Shown: positions 18,563-27,016 of the stretch, one piece after another | How positions within the stretch are numbered: the stretch's first letter is position 1 | How the letters are laid out: each line of letters starts with the position of its first letter | NCBI GenBank assembly: GCA_024235695.1 | Contig: JACKLX010000016.1 | Coordinates: 32,998 to 96,997 of the forward strand | Reading direction: 5' to 3' | Length of the DNA: 64,000 nucleotides | Origin: Accumulibacter sp. | GTDB lineage: Bacteria; Pseudomonadota; Gammaproteobacteria; Burkholderiales; Rhodocyclaceae | Made by a program: the position numbers and the translations under genes | Notes under the pieces: generated by a model | Told to the model about the DNA's origin: nothing | What the model saw: only the letters and a program-made list of their open reading frames with translations | The model's database searches: none

Positions 18563-19173
18563 GAAGGCTGTTACTGCTGTTGGCGTTGGCTTTGCTGACG
18601 GCCTGCGCGACCGGCGGGCGCAATGCAGCGCCACCCGAAGTGTATGATTTCGGCCTGCCGGCTCAACGCCTGGTGGGCGACGGTCGCTGGTCGAAAGTCG
18701 CGCTCGAAATCCGGGCGCCGTACTGGTTCGACTCGCTGAGCATCGAGTATCGCCTGCTCTACGACGACCCGCTGAAGCTGCGCAGCTACGCCGGCAGTCG
18801 CTGGGCCGGTGCGCCCGGGCTGCTGCTGTCGCAGCGCTTGCGGCAACAGCTCGGACTGGTTGGCAGCAGTGGCCATACCGCGGCCAGTTGCCTGCTGCGT
18901 TTGGAGTTGCAGGAATTCTCGCAGGTTTTCGACACGCCGCAGCACAGTCGCGGCGTCTTGCAGGGCAGCGCCGGGGTGCTCGACGGCAGGCACCGGGTGG
19001 TCGCCGAGCAGTTGATCGCGATCGCGCAGCCGGCCGCCACGGCCGACGCCCGCGGCGGCGTCCGTGCCCTGGTAGCGGCCAGCGAGGAACTCGGCCGGCA
19101 ACTTGCCGGCTGGTTGAACGAACTTGAGAAAAATGGCACGCTGAAAAGCTGCCTGGCGGCGCCGGGCAGCTGA
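18559..19173 (+). CDS. ABC-type transport auxiliary lipoprotein
   Basis: The product has 204 residues with a lipoprotein signal peptide; the lipobox LLTAC puts the lipidated cysteine at residue 15 or so. The mature part fits the ABC_trans_aux family, which partners Mce transporters (PqiC/MlaC-like function at the outer membrane). Its ATG overlaps the MCE gene stop by four bases, making it the last gene of the ppx-mlaEFD transcription unit. Cys pairs occur at residues about 112 and 199. Confidence 0.83.
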   Translation: MRRLLLLLALALLTACATGGRNAAPPEVYDFGLPAQRLVGDGRWSKVALEIRAPYWFDSLSIEYRLLYDDPLKLRSYAGSRWAGAPGLLLSQRLRQQLGLVGSSGHTAASCLLRLELQEFSQVFDTPQHSRGVLQGSAGVLDGRHRVVAEQLIAIAQPAATADARGGVRALVAASEELGRQLAGWLNELEKNGTLKSCLAAPGS

Positions 19174-19266
19174 CTTGCACCAGCGGCAGTGCCGCCGGGT
19201 CCAGGCGCCGAGGGCCGGCTCGCGGCGCTGCCGACCAACCCGTTGATCGACATCAAGGAGACAATC

Positions 19267-20067
19267 ATGAGCACCCCGACGCCAGCCCAGGACGATCCCT
19301 ACCTTCTGCGCAGCGATCGCAATGGCATTGCGACGCTGACCCTCAACCGGCCGCAGCAGTTCAACTCCCTGTCGCAGGCGATGATCGCTGCCCTGCAGGC
19401 CGAGCTCGACGCCATCGCTGCCGATCCAGCGGTGCGCGTGGTGGTGATCGCCGGTGCCGGCAAGGCCTTCTGTGCGGGTCACGACCTCAAGGAGATGCGC
19501 GCCAACCACGACAAGGCATTCATGCAGGATCTGTTCAGGCGCTGCGGCAGGATCATGATGGCGATGACGCAGATGCCGCAGCCGGTGATCGCACGCGTCC
19601 ATGGCATCGCCACGGCAGCCGGTTGCCAACTGGTGTCGATGTGCGACCTGGCGGTCGCCGCCGACAGCGCGCGCTTCGCTACCTCGGGGATCAATGTCGG
19701 GCTGTTTTGCGCCACACCCGGAGTTGGCTTGTCACGCAATCTTGGCCGCAAGCAGGCGCTGGAGATGCTGCTGACCGGTGATTTCATCGACGCACAGACG
19801 GCGCTGCAGCAAGGCCTGGTCAATCGCGTCGTCGCCGGCGATGTGCTCGATGCCGAGATCGACAAGCTCGCCGGCTCGATCATTGGCAAGTCGTCGGTGG
19901 CCATCGGCATCGGCAAGCAGATGTTCTACAAACAGCTCGAAATGGGGCTCGAAGGCGCTTATCAATACGCCTCGGAGGTGATGGCCTGCAACATGATGAC
20001 CGAAGACGCCGCCGCGGGTATCGACGCCTTCATCGGCAAACGCAAGGTCGAGTGGCTGGGGCGGTAG
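19267..20067 (+). CDS. crotonase-family protein of ECHDC3 type, catalytic Glu residues missing
   Basis: The 266-residue protein has the crotonase fold with FCAGHDLKEM and ATAAGCQLVSMCD, which form the CoA and oxyanion site. In mitochondrial-type enoyl-CoA hydratase the two catalytic glutamates lie in GGCE and in QPE; here these positions are GCQ and TSG. The segment FATSGINVGLFC followed by TPGVGLSRN matches the ECHDC3 subgroup, which shares this loss. So hydratase activity is doubtful, although automatic annotation will say enoyl-CoA hydratase. ATG 19267 has AAGGAG at the correct distance; the frame is open further upstream. Confidence 0.87.
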   Translation: MSTPTPAQDDPYLLRSDRNGIATLTLNRPQQFNSLSQAMIAALQAELDAIAADPAVRVVVIAGAGKAFCAGHDLKEMRANHDKAFMQDLFRRCGRIMMAMTQMPQPVIARVHGIATAAGCQLVSMCDLAVAADSARFATSGINVGLFCATPGVGLSRNLGRKQALEMLLTGDFIDAQTALQQGLVNRVVAGDVLDAEIDKLAGSIIGKSSVAIGIGKQMFYKQLEMGLEGAYQYASEVMACNMMTEDAAAGIDAFIGKRKVEWLGR

Positions 20068-20092
20068 CTTCGGCAGCCCGCTGCAGCCCTGG

Positions 20093-21568
20093 TCAGATCA
20101 CCGCCAGGTGATCGTGGCCGCCGGCCTTGGCGTCGTACAGCGCCTTGGCGGCGCGTTTGAGAACGTCGTCGAACGATTGATCGCTGGCGTTCGCCTGGCT
20201 GGCGCCGACACTGGCCGTGAACTGGACGGTGCCGTTCTCGGTCGGGATCGAGATCCTGGCGATTCCTTCACGCACCCGCTCGGCGACCACCACCGCGTCG
20301 CTGACGTCGGTGTTGCGCAGCAGGATCGCGAATTCCCCGGCGCCCAGCCGGCCGAGCAGATCCATGCCGCGCAGACAGTCTCGTGCCACCTCGGCGAAGG
20401 CGATCAGCGCCCGGTCACCAATGGCATGGCCGTAGCCATCGTTGATGCGCTTGAAGAAATCGATGTCGAACAGCAGGATGGTCAGCGGCGACTGCGAACG
20501 ATGGGCGCGCAGTAGCTCATTCTCGAGTGATTCGACGAAGTGGTGGCGACTGCTGACACCGGTCAGCCGGTCGGTGGTCGCCAGATGCTGCAACTCGGCA
20601 TCGCGGTTGGCCAGCACTTGCAGCAGGCGCAGCGATCGATAGGCAACGACCGCCAGGGGCAGGGTGATGCCCAGCGCCAGCAGAACGACCCACAGCGTTT
20701 GTTTCAGCCAGGGCGCCAGAAGCTGTTCGTAGTCCGCCGCAACCATCACCACCAACGGCCAGTCGGGAACCGGCGAATAGCTGACCAACTGCCGTTGCTG
20801 CGAGCCTTCTGCTTCCTCGAGCAAGACCACGTTGCTCAACTGCGGCGCCAGCAACTCGCCGGCCAGCACTCCTCCGGGCAGCGGCTGGCCGAGCAGCTGT
20901 ACGTCGTCGGGCGCCCTCGCCAGGACCATGCCGTCGCGTCGCAGGAGGGTGATCGAGCCGCCTGGCTTGCGGCGCTGCATGTCGTAGACCTCGCTCAGTT
21001 TCGCCGGGTCGATCTCGGCAAGCAGCATCGTCAGGCCGTGTGTCGGAGCTGTCAGTCGCAGGGCGACCGGCAGCACGAAACCCTGGCCGGGCTGAACGCG
21101 TGCGGGGCGGCCGATGAACAGCGTGCCGTCGTTGGTCGCGTCGCTGAAATAGTCGCGGTCGGCGACACTTGGCGGTGGCGGCGGCGTCTCGTCGAGGACG
21201 TCGACGACGCTGCCGTCCGCGGCCAGCAGGCGAATGCCGATGGTCACGCCGGCGGCGCTGCGAAAACCCGCGATCAGCTTGCGGAAAGCCGGGTCGGTGC
21301 GTGCGTCACGTCCGGGGTTCGCCTCCAGCCATTGCGCGCTGGTCGCCAGGAAGACGTTGACCAGGCGAAACTGCCGCCGCGTCTGGTCGGCAACAGCGTG
21401 CGTCATGCGCTGCAATGCCTCACCGGTCGTCGCGATGCGCTCCTCGCGAGCCGACACCACCCAGAAGGCGACGGCAGACCACAGCAAGGCGATAAACAGC
21501 AGCGTCAGGACGATCACCGTTCGCGGACTTGCCCAATCCTCAAGATGTTTGCCGCTGCCTTTGCTCAT
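20093..21568 (-). CDS. membrane sensor with degenerate GGDEF domain
   Basis: The 491-residue protein has a membrane helix near residues 17-38, a periplasmic sensor of about 250 residues (dCACHE-like, with VADRDYFSDATNDGTLFIGRP), a second membrane helix near 290-310 and a C-terminal GGDEF domain from LATTDRLTGVSSRHHF. The active-site loop reads RLGAGEF, so GG(D/E)EF has become GAGEF and the metal-binding acid is a glycine. The inhibitory-site RxxD (RGMD) five residues before it is kept. The likely role is c-di-GMP binding and signalling, not synthesis. ATG 21568 has AGGT upstream and is preferred to ATG 21607. Confidence 0.88.
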   Translation of the reverse strand: MSKGSGKHLEDWASPRTVIVLTLLFIALLWSAVAFWVVSAREERIATTGEALQRMTHAVADQTRRQFRLVNVFLATSAQWLEANPGRDARTDPAFRKLIAGFRSAAGVTIGIRLLAADGSVVDVLDETPPPPPSVADRDYFSDATNDGTLFIGRPARVQPGQGFVLPVALRLTAPTHGLTMLLAEIDPAKLSEVYDMQRRKPGGSITLLRRDGMVLARAPDDVQLLGQPLPGGVLAGELLAPQLSNVVLLEEAEGSQQRQLVSYSPVPDWPLVVMVAADYEQLLAPWLKQTLWVVLLALGITLPLAVVAYRSLRLLQVLANRDAELQHLATTDRLTGVSSRHHFVESLENELLRAHRSQSPLTILLFDIDFFKRINDGYGHAIGDRALIAFAEVARDCLRGMDLLGRLGAGEFAILLRNTDVSDAVVVAERVREGIARISIPTENGTVQFTASVGASQANASDQSFDDVLKRAAKALYDAKAGGHDHLAVI

Positions 21569-21727
21569 GCGTTCTACCTGTCCACGCCCGTGGCACTCCG
21601 CAGGCATTCTAACAGCGTGTTCGCCTTTGCCGACAGTCCGGCGGCCAGCCGGGCGGGCGTCGCCGACGCCCGGCGCTGGCGCTCGCCTGCCGATGGTGTT
21701 TGCCGAGTGGTACGGCCGCGCATTCCC

Positions 21728-22414
21728 TCAGCGGGATCGATGGCGCGTTTCGGCGCCGTCGTCGTGCCGGTCTTCGCCGGCCGTCTCGCCGGTCCACTCG
21801 GCATCCTCACCCTCGACGTCGATGATGCCGCCGAAGAATTCGATGGCGGTGTCGGCGACCTGCGAGGTGTCGTAGTAGGCGTAGGCGCCGGCACCCAGGG
21901 CACCGAAGACCGGGATCCAGCGCGAGATGCCCTTGCCGATCAACCTTTGCGCGATATGCATGCCGATTTTCATCACCACCGCCTGGACTTGTGGACGCGA
22001 GGCCCGCTGAACGACGAAGCGCTTGCCGACCTGCGCCACCAGATCGCGCACGACCTTGGCGTCGGTGTGCCTGAACAGGCAGTAGATCATCTCTTCCCGG
22101 CCGAGCTCCTGCGCCTTGCCATGGCAGGCCGCGATGTCGGCCACCAACTGCGTCTGCAGTTGCCACAGCGCGCGCAGTTCGGGCAGCAGCGTCAGCCAGC
22201 CGAGCGGGCCGGGTGGCAGGCTGAGTCCGCCGGTGGTGACGGCGGCCTGTCGGGCGGCCGTGCCGGCGATCGCCCGCGCCCGGGCTTGCGGTCTGGCATG
22301 AGGAAGTTCGCTGCTGGCCGGCGTCTGGCCGACGTAATCGAGAATCGCCTCGGCGATGCGGGGGCCGGCTCTCAAACGAGAGTCGCGTTGTTTCGAGAAG
22401 CGTTTATCTGCCAT
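21728..22414 (-). CDS. EcsC-like family protein
   Basis: The 228-residue protein resembles the EcsC family: a helical, partly hydrophobic core PPGPLGWLTLLPELRALWQLQ, then KRFVVQRASR and a Gly/Ala-rich hairpin IPVFGALGAGAYAYYDT. The C-terminus is acidic and charged. EcsC proteins have no settled biochemical function. The frame runs 167 codons further upstream, antisense to or out of frame with the methyltransferase gene, so ATG 22414 is taken as start although its ribosome site is weak. Confidence 0.68.
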   Translation of the reverse strand: MADKRFSKQRDSRLRAGPRIAEAILDYVGQTPASSELPHARPQARARAIAGTAARQAAVTTGGLSLPPGPLGWLTLLPELRALWQLQTQLVADIAACHGKAQELGREEMIYCLFRHTDAKVVRDLVAQVGKRFVVQRASRPQVQAVVMKIGMHIAQRLIGKGISRWIPVFGALGAGAYAYYDTSQVADTAIEFFGGIIDVEGEDAEWTGETAGEDRHDDGAETRHRSR

Positions 22415-22484
22415 GGTCGGGGTGCCATCTGCAAACAGGGGGTGGTGGGGTCGGCGGTGCGGCGGCGCAAACAGCCATGGTCGC

Positions 22485-23117
22485 TCATTGCGCCGCCTTG
22501 CGCCAGACACTGGCCAGCCAGGGTTGCTGCGCGCAGGGCAAGCCAGCCGGGCGGAAATAATGCTCGAGCTCAAGGTAACCGGCGTCGGCCATCCGGCACC
22601 GCCAGGCGGCAAGGTCGTGGTAGCTGGCGTAGCGTTGGCCGTGCCAGCCCTCCTCGTTGTCGCCGCGCGGGTTCGAGCAGAAAAGCACGCCGCGGCGCTT
22701 GAGCGTGGCGTGCAGTTGCCGCAATACGCGCGGCAGCTCCTGCTGCGGCACATGAAACAGCGAAGCGTTGGCAAACACGCCGTCGAAGTGGTCGCCGGGC
22801 AGATCGAGCTTGAGAAAATCCTGTTGCCAGACCGGACAGCCGCTTTCGATCCGCGCCATGTCAACGAAGGCCCGGGCGCCATCGAGGCCGATGGCGCGAT
22901 GGCCGAGCCCGGCAAGGGTCTTCAGATCGCGCCCCGGGCCGCATCCGAAGTCGAGAATCGTGAATGGCGCCAGGCCCTCGATGTGGCGCAAGAGGGCGGC
23001 GACATTCTGACTGACGTCGTGGTCGCGCGTCGCGTCGCGGAAATTCGCCGCGTTCTGGTTGTAGTGCTCGATCGTCTGGGCGGCGATCTGTTCGAGCTCA
23101 TCGGGACGTAGTGGCAT
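22485..23117 (-). CDS. class I SAM-dependent methyltransferase
   Basis: The 210-residue enzyme has motif I ILDFGCGPGRDLKTL near residues 52-66, the acidic loop GLDGARAFVDMAR, and motif FDGVFANASLFHVP. This is the Methyltransf_11/25 type that methylates small molecules; the substrate is not evident. ATG 23117 starts the family-like MPLRPDELEQIAAQTIEHYN; the open frame upstream is rich in Arg and looks non-coding. It lies 70 bases before the EcsC-like gene on the same strand. Confidence 0.85.
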   Translation of the reverse strand: MPLRPDELEQIAAQTIEHYNQNAANFRDATRDHDVSQNVAALLRHIEGLAPFTILDFGCGPGRDLKTLAGLGHRAIGLDGARAFVDMARIESGCPVWQQDFLKLDLPGDHFDGVFANASLFHVPQQELPRVLRQLHATLKRRGVLFCSNPRGDNEEGWHGQRYASYHDLAAWRCRMADAGYLELEHYFRPAGLPCAQQPWLASVWRKAAQ

Positions 23118-23551
23118 GGTACCGGTCGCTGGTCGAACGCCCTGCCTGCGAGTTGCGAAGCCGGCGCCGAAGTCGATGGTAAACCATCGGCGACCGATCC
23201 GGTGACCGCGAAGCTTGCGTCGGCGAGGCGCGAAACGGCCACGGCCCATCGCTGCAAAGGTCCGCAGCCCGGCCGTGCGGCCGCATCCTTGCGGCGAGCC
23301 GGCCAGGCGGTGATGGTCCGGCGACCCGTCGCGCGCCGCGCCGCCATGTCGGCGGTGGCCACTGGCCAGCCCGGGCCGACTCGCCGCTTTCCGTCGGCAG
23401 AAGCGGGCGCCCGGATCTTCCTGTGCTAATCTACGTCGGTGCGCGCTGCCGTCACCTGCCTGCCCTGGCTGGCCAGGCGACCGGGTGGCGCCAAGGGAAT
23501 GAACAAGATAACCCCGAGGCGGCCTGGCCGCCCACCGTGCGAGGGTTCGTG

Positions 23552-25039
23552 ATGGCCACCGAGACTGAAGTCAAGTTGTCCCTGTCGGCGCGCTCTGCCA
23601 GCCAGTTGTCCAGGCACCCGTTGCTGGCCGAACTGGAGCCGCAACGGCAGCGGCTGATCAATACCTACTACGACACGGCGGACAACCGCCTGCGCAAGGA
23701 AGGTATCGTCGTGCGTCATCGCCAGAAGGGTCGCCAGTGGCTTTGCGGCGTCAAGACGGCGGTGCCGCTCAGCGGCGGCCTGGCACAGCGCAAGGAGTGG
23801 GAGTTCCCGGGTCACCCCGGGGAGTTCGACTTTTCGCGCGTTGATCAGAGTTCCGTCCGCGATCTTGTCGAAGCGCTTCGTGATCAGCTGCAACCGCTGT
23901 TCACCACCCGCTTCACGCGCACCGCCTGGATGCTCGAACCGCGCGCCGGCGTGCGCGTCGAAGTGGCTCTCGACCGTGGCTGGATCGACGCGGGCGGACG
24001 GCGCGAGGAGATCCGCGAGGTCGAACTGGAACTGTGCGCCGGCGCGGTCAGCGATCTCTTCGAGGTGACCGCGGCGCTGCAGGCCGGCCTGCGACTGCAT
24101 CCCGAGGCACGCAGCAAGTCCGATCGCGCCTACCGTCTGCTGGCCGACCTGCCGGTGACCGCAGCGAAGGCGATTGCCATTCCGATCGACGCCGGCCTGT
24201 CTACCATTGCCACCTTTCGACTGGTCGCGCTGGCGTGTGTCAATCATCTGCAGCGTAACGAACAGGGCCTCTGCCAAACCGACGCGCCGGAGTTCGTTCA
24301 TCAGGCGCGGGTTGCCATTCGCCGTCTGCGGTCGGCGATTCGCGTCTGGCAGCGACACCTGCCCGAGGCTTTCGTGGCGCGCTTCGATCCCCTCTGGCGC
24401 GAACTGGCACAGGGACTCGGCGAGGCGCGCAACTGGGACGTCTTTCTGGCCGCGACACTGCCGGTGCTCGGCGAGAGCCTGCCCGACAGTCGCGGGATCG
24501 ATCAACTGCACACCCGCGCCCGCCAGCGCTGCCGCAGCAGTCGCCAGCTTGCCAGGCGGGCGCTCAGCTCGCCCGCCTATTCGCGCCTGCTGGTCGACTT
24601 TACCGCGGCGTTGCTGGCGCTGCCGGAGGCCAGTCCCGCGCCGGTCGGCAGTTTCGTGCCGGCGTGGCTCGAAAAGTGCACCAGGCGGGTCAACCAGCGC
24701 GCCTTGCACGCCCTGGGCAGCGACGATGCGGCTCGCCATCGTCTCCGCCTGGCGTTCAAGCAGCTGCGCTACGCGGTCGAGTTCTTTTCGCCGCTTTTCG
24801 CCGCCGGTCCGGCGCTCGATAACTACCAACAAGCGGTCGCCGCCTTGCAGGAATTGCTCGGCAGTCAGAACGACCTGACGGTTGCCATGCAATTGACCGG
24901 CGAGACTCTGCCGGCTGCGGTAGCGGCGCCGATTCTCGACTGGCTGGGGCGGCAGAGCGAATCACTGCTGCCGGAACTGGGCGCGCGGCTGGACAACTTC
25001 CGCCAACAGCAGACGCCCTGGCAGCAGTTGTCCGCTTGA
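23552..25039 (+). CDS. CYTH-CHAD domain protein, polyphosphate-linked
   Basis: The 495-residue protein begins with the CYTH motif ETEVKLSL (ExExK at residues 4-8), whose acidic tunnel hydrolyses triphosphates in the TTM family. The C-terminal CHAD domain, from about residue 230, carries FVHQARVAIRRLRSAIRVW and a second basic helix block LRLAFKQLRYAVEFF. CHAD domains bind polyphosphate, and such proteins sit on polyphosphate granules in other bacteria. ATG 23552 has GAGGG at seven bases; the frame is open upstream from 23423. With ppk1 and ppx in the same window it adds to the polyphosphate theme, although not in the same operon. Confidence 0.9.
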   Translation: MATETEVKLSLSARSASQLSRHPLLAELEPQRQRLINTYYDTADNRLRKEGIVVRHRQKGRQWLCGVKTAVPLSGGLAQRKEWEFPGHPGEFDFSRVDQSSVRDLVEALRDQLQPLFTTRFTRTAWMLEPRAGVRVEVALDRGWIDAGGRREEIREVELELCAGAVSDLFEVTAALQAGLRLHPEARSKSDRAYRLLADLPVTAAKAIAIPIDAGLSTIATFRLVALACVNHLQRNEQGLCQTDAPEFVHQARVAIRRLRSAIRVWQRHLPEAFVARFDPLWRELAQGLGEARNWDVFLAATLPVLGESLPDSRGIDQLHTRARQRCRSSRQLARRALSSPAYSRLLVDFTAALLALPEASPAPVGSFVPAWLEKCTRRVNQRALHALGSDDAARHRLRLAFKQLRYAVEFFSPLFAAGPALDNYQQAVAALQELLGSQNDLTVAMQLTGETLPAAVAAPILDWLGRQSESLLPELGARLDNFRQQQTPWQQLSA

Positions 25040-25082
25040 GCCCGAGCGGCGCGGCTCGCGACCTGGGTGGCGCGGCAGCCGC

Positions 25083-26471
25083 TCAGAGCTGGTAGATCCA
25101 GCTGGCGATCACGAAGTAGTTGAGGACGCCCAGAATGTCGATGGCGGTGGTCACGAAGGGGCCGGTGGCGACCGCCGGGTCTACCTTCAGGCGCTGGAAG
25201 ATCATTGGCAGCAAGACGGCCAGCAGGGCTGCGCCGGTCATGTTGCCGAGAATCGTCAGGCCGACCACTTCACCGAGCGCGATGCTGTCGTGTATCAGGT
25301 AGCCGTAGACCGCCAGGATGACGCCGTAAAAACTTCCCAGCAGCAGGCCGACGCGCAATTCCTTGAGCACCAGCGGCACCGTGTCGCGGACATCGATGGC
25401 GCCGGTGGCAAGGCCTCGCACGGCGACGGTGGCCGACTGCACGCCGACGTTGCCGGCCATTCCCATCACCACCGGCAGGAAAGCGCCGAGCACCAGAACC
25501 TCGGCGAGAATGGCCTCGTAACGGCCAATCACCGCCGTCGCCGCCAGACCGCCGACGAACGCGGCCAGCAGCCAGGGCAGACGTATCCTGGCGATCTTGA
25601 ACGACGATTGGGTGAGCGTTTCCGACTCGCTGGTGCCCGCCATTTTCAGCATGTCGCGGGTCGTTTCCTCTTCGAGGACATCGATCACGTCGTCGACGGT
25701 AATCATTCCGACCAGCAGGTTGTCGTCATTCACTACCGGGATCGCCAGCAGACGGTACTTGTCGACCAGCATCGCGACGGTGGTCTGATCGGTGTCGGTG
25801 CTCACCTTCATGACCCGTCGGTTCATGATCTTGTGCAGTGGCGTGTCGGGGCGTGCGAGCAGCAGTTGTCGCAGCGAGACGACGCCGGCCAGGCGTCCCG
25901 CCTCGTCGGTCAGGTAGAGATAGAAGACCATCTCGACATCTTCGTGGCTGCGAATGTTCTCGATGCCTTCTTCTACGCTCAGGGTCTGCGGCAGCGAGAA
26001 GATATCGGTGGTCATGATGCCGCCGGCGCTGTCGGGGTCGTATTGCAGGAGGCTTTCGACTTCGTCCTGGCTTTCGCGTCCGAGCAAGGCCAGCAACTGC
26101 TCACGCTGTTCTTCCGGCAGTTCGCCGATCAGGTCGGCCAGTTCGTCCGGCCGCACATGTTCCAGGACGCCGGCCAGCCGCTCAAGCGACGACTCCCGCA
26201 TCACCTGCTCGCGCAGGTCGGGCGGCAACTGGCTGAAGACATCGGCGGCCATCGCCGTGTCGGCGATGGCATAGAAGATGTCCACCAAGTGCGCCGGAGG
26301 CAAATCGTCGAGAACCGACGCAAGGTCCGCAGGATGGATCTTCGAGAGCATTTTCTGCAATGACGCGCGGGCGTTGCGCGCGTAGAGCCGATCGATCGTT
26401 TCGACCAGGCGCTTCTTCTTGCGATCGTAGGTCGCCGACGCTGCTGGCTTGCTCTCTATATTGATTTGCAT
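25083..26471 (-). CDS. mgtE: MgtE magnesium transporter
   Basis: The 462-residue protein has the MgtE N domain (residues about 40-140, with IHPADLASVLDDLPPAHLVDIF), a CBS pair (about 145-270, with IMTTDIFSLP and VDKYRLLAIPVVND) and about five membrane helices from residue 300 (LPWLLAAFVGGLAATAVIG). The pore helix residues PVVMGMAGNVGVQSATVAVRG are family-typical. Cytosolic magnesium is sensed at the N and CBS domains. The leader contains a possible hairpin (CGCGGT/ACCGCG arms at 26489-26509) before a good ribosome site AGGGGA. Its function as a magnesium-responsive leader is only a guess. Confidence 0.95.
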   Translation of the reverse strand: MQINIESKPAASATYDRKKKRLVETIDRLYARNARASLQKMLSKIHPADLASVLDDLPPAHLVDIFYAIADTAMAADVFSQLPPDLREQVMRESSLERLAGVLEHVRPDELADLIGELPEEQREQLLALLGRESQDEVESLLQYDPDSAGGIMTTDIFSLPQTLSVEEGIENIRSHEDVEMVFYLYLTDEAGRLAGVVSLRQLLLARPDTPLHKIMNRRVMKVSTDTDQTTVAMLVDKYRLLAIPVVNDDNLLVGMITVDDVIDVLEEETTRDMLKMAGTSESETLTQSSFKIARIRLPWLLAAFVGGLAATAVIGRYEAILAEVLVLGAFLPVVMGMAGNVGVQSATVAVRGLATGAIDVRDTVPLVLKELRVGLLLGSFYGVILAVYGYLIHDSIALGEVVGLTILGNMTGAALLAVLLPMIFQRLKVDPAVATGPFVTTAIDILGVLNYFVIASWIYQL

Positions 26472-27016
26472 AATTATTGTCCCCTGATCGCGGTGCGTGC
26501 GAGACCGCGAGCGGGGGAGTTTACTCGCAGGCTGCGGGTCGGTCCATTGATTTCCTGCAAGCTGACGCCAGCTACGTGTTTCAGGATGACGGCGGGTCTC
26601 GACTGGCTGGTGACGACCATCGCTGCTGCCATCGAGCGGTCGTGGTCGACGCCATCAGGCGGCATTTCGTGAACTGCGTCAGCCTGGCGTTGCTGGAGGA
26701 ATTGTCATGCCGGCTCGGTTGTTGAGCCAGTCTGGCAACCTTGCCCGCTCGTCGTCGCGCAAGCAGCCGCCGAGCTTTCTCGGTGACCGGCGCCAACGGC
26801 CGCGCTGAATCCGTCGGCCAGCCGGACTTGCCGACGAAAGCTGTCGTTCTTCGTGAGTAGCGCATCGCCTGGTCGAACAGGAATGCGATCGCCGGCCCGT
26901 CGGAAGAGCTTCGAAGACTCGACGAAGACTCGACGAAGACTCGAGGACGAGCGCCGGGCAATGCCGAGGCGTCGACGAAGGTGCCCGACGCGCAGCAGAA
27001 GCGTCGCCCGGACGGT
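26472..27016. other. intergenic region between aroG and mgtE, with a small tandem repeat
   Basis: About 545 bases without a supported gene. Frames on either strand (for example 26581-26961 on the minus strand) have no ribosome site and no recognisable domain. It contains the mgtE leader at its left end and three perfect tandem copies of CGAAGACTCGA at 26912-26944. No terminator for the leftward mfd-aroG unit is here, since that unit ends at its right boundary without a T-run. Confidence 0.5.
26912..26944. repeat. three tandem copies of an 11-bp unit
   Basis: The unit CGAAGACTCGA is repeated three times without change, directly head to tail, in non-coding DNA between aroG and mgtE. Eleven bases match one helical turn, but no known binding site is recognised. 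Confidence 0.8.

Noticed and set aside
26489-26509. magnesium riboswitch in the mgtE leader
   Set aside because: Only one simple hairpin is seen; the conserved M-box or other magnesium-sensor structure is not recognisable.
26581-26961. 126-codon minus-strand frame between aroG and mgtE
   Set aside because: Arg/Ser-rich, no ribosome site, no family resemblance; overlaps other equally poor frames.
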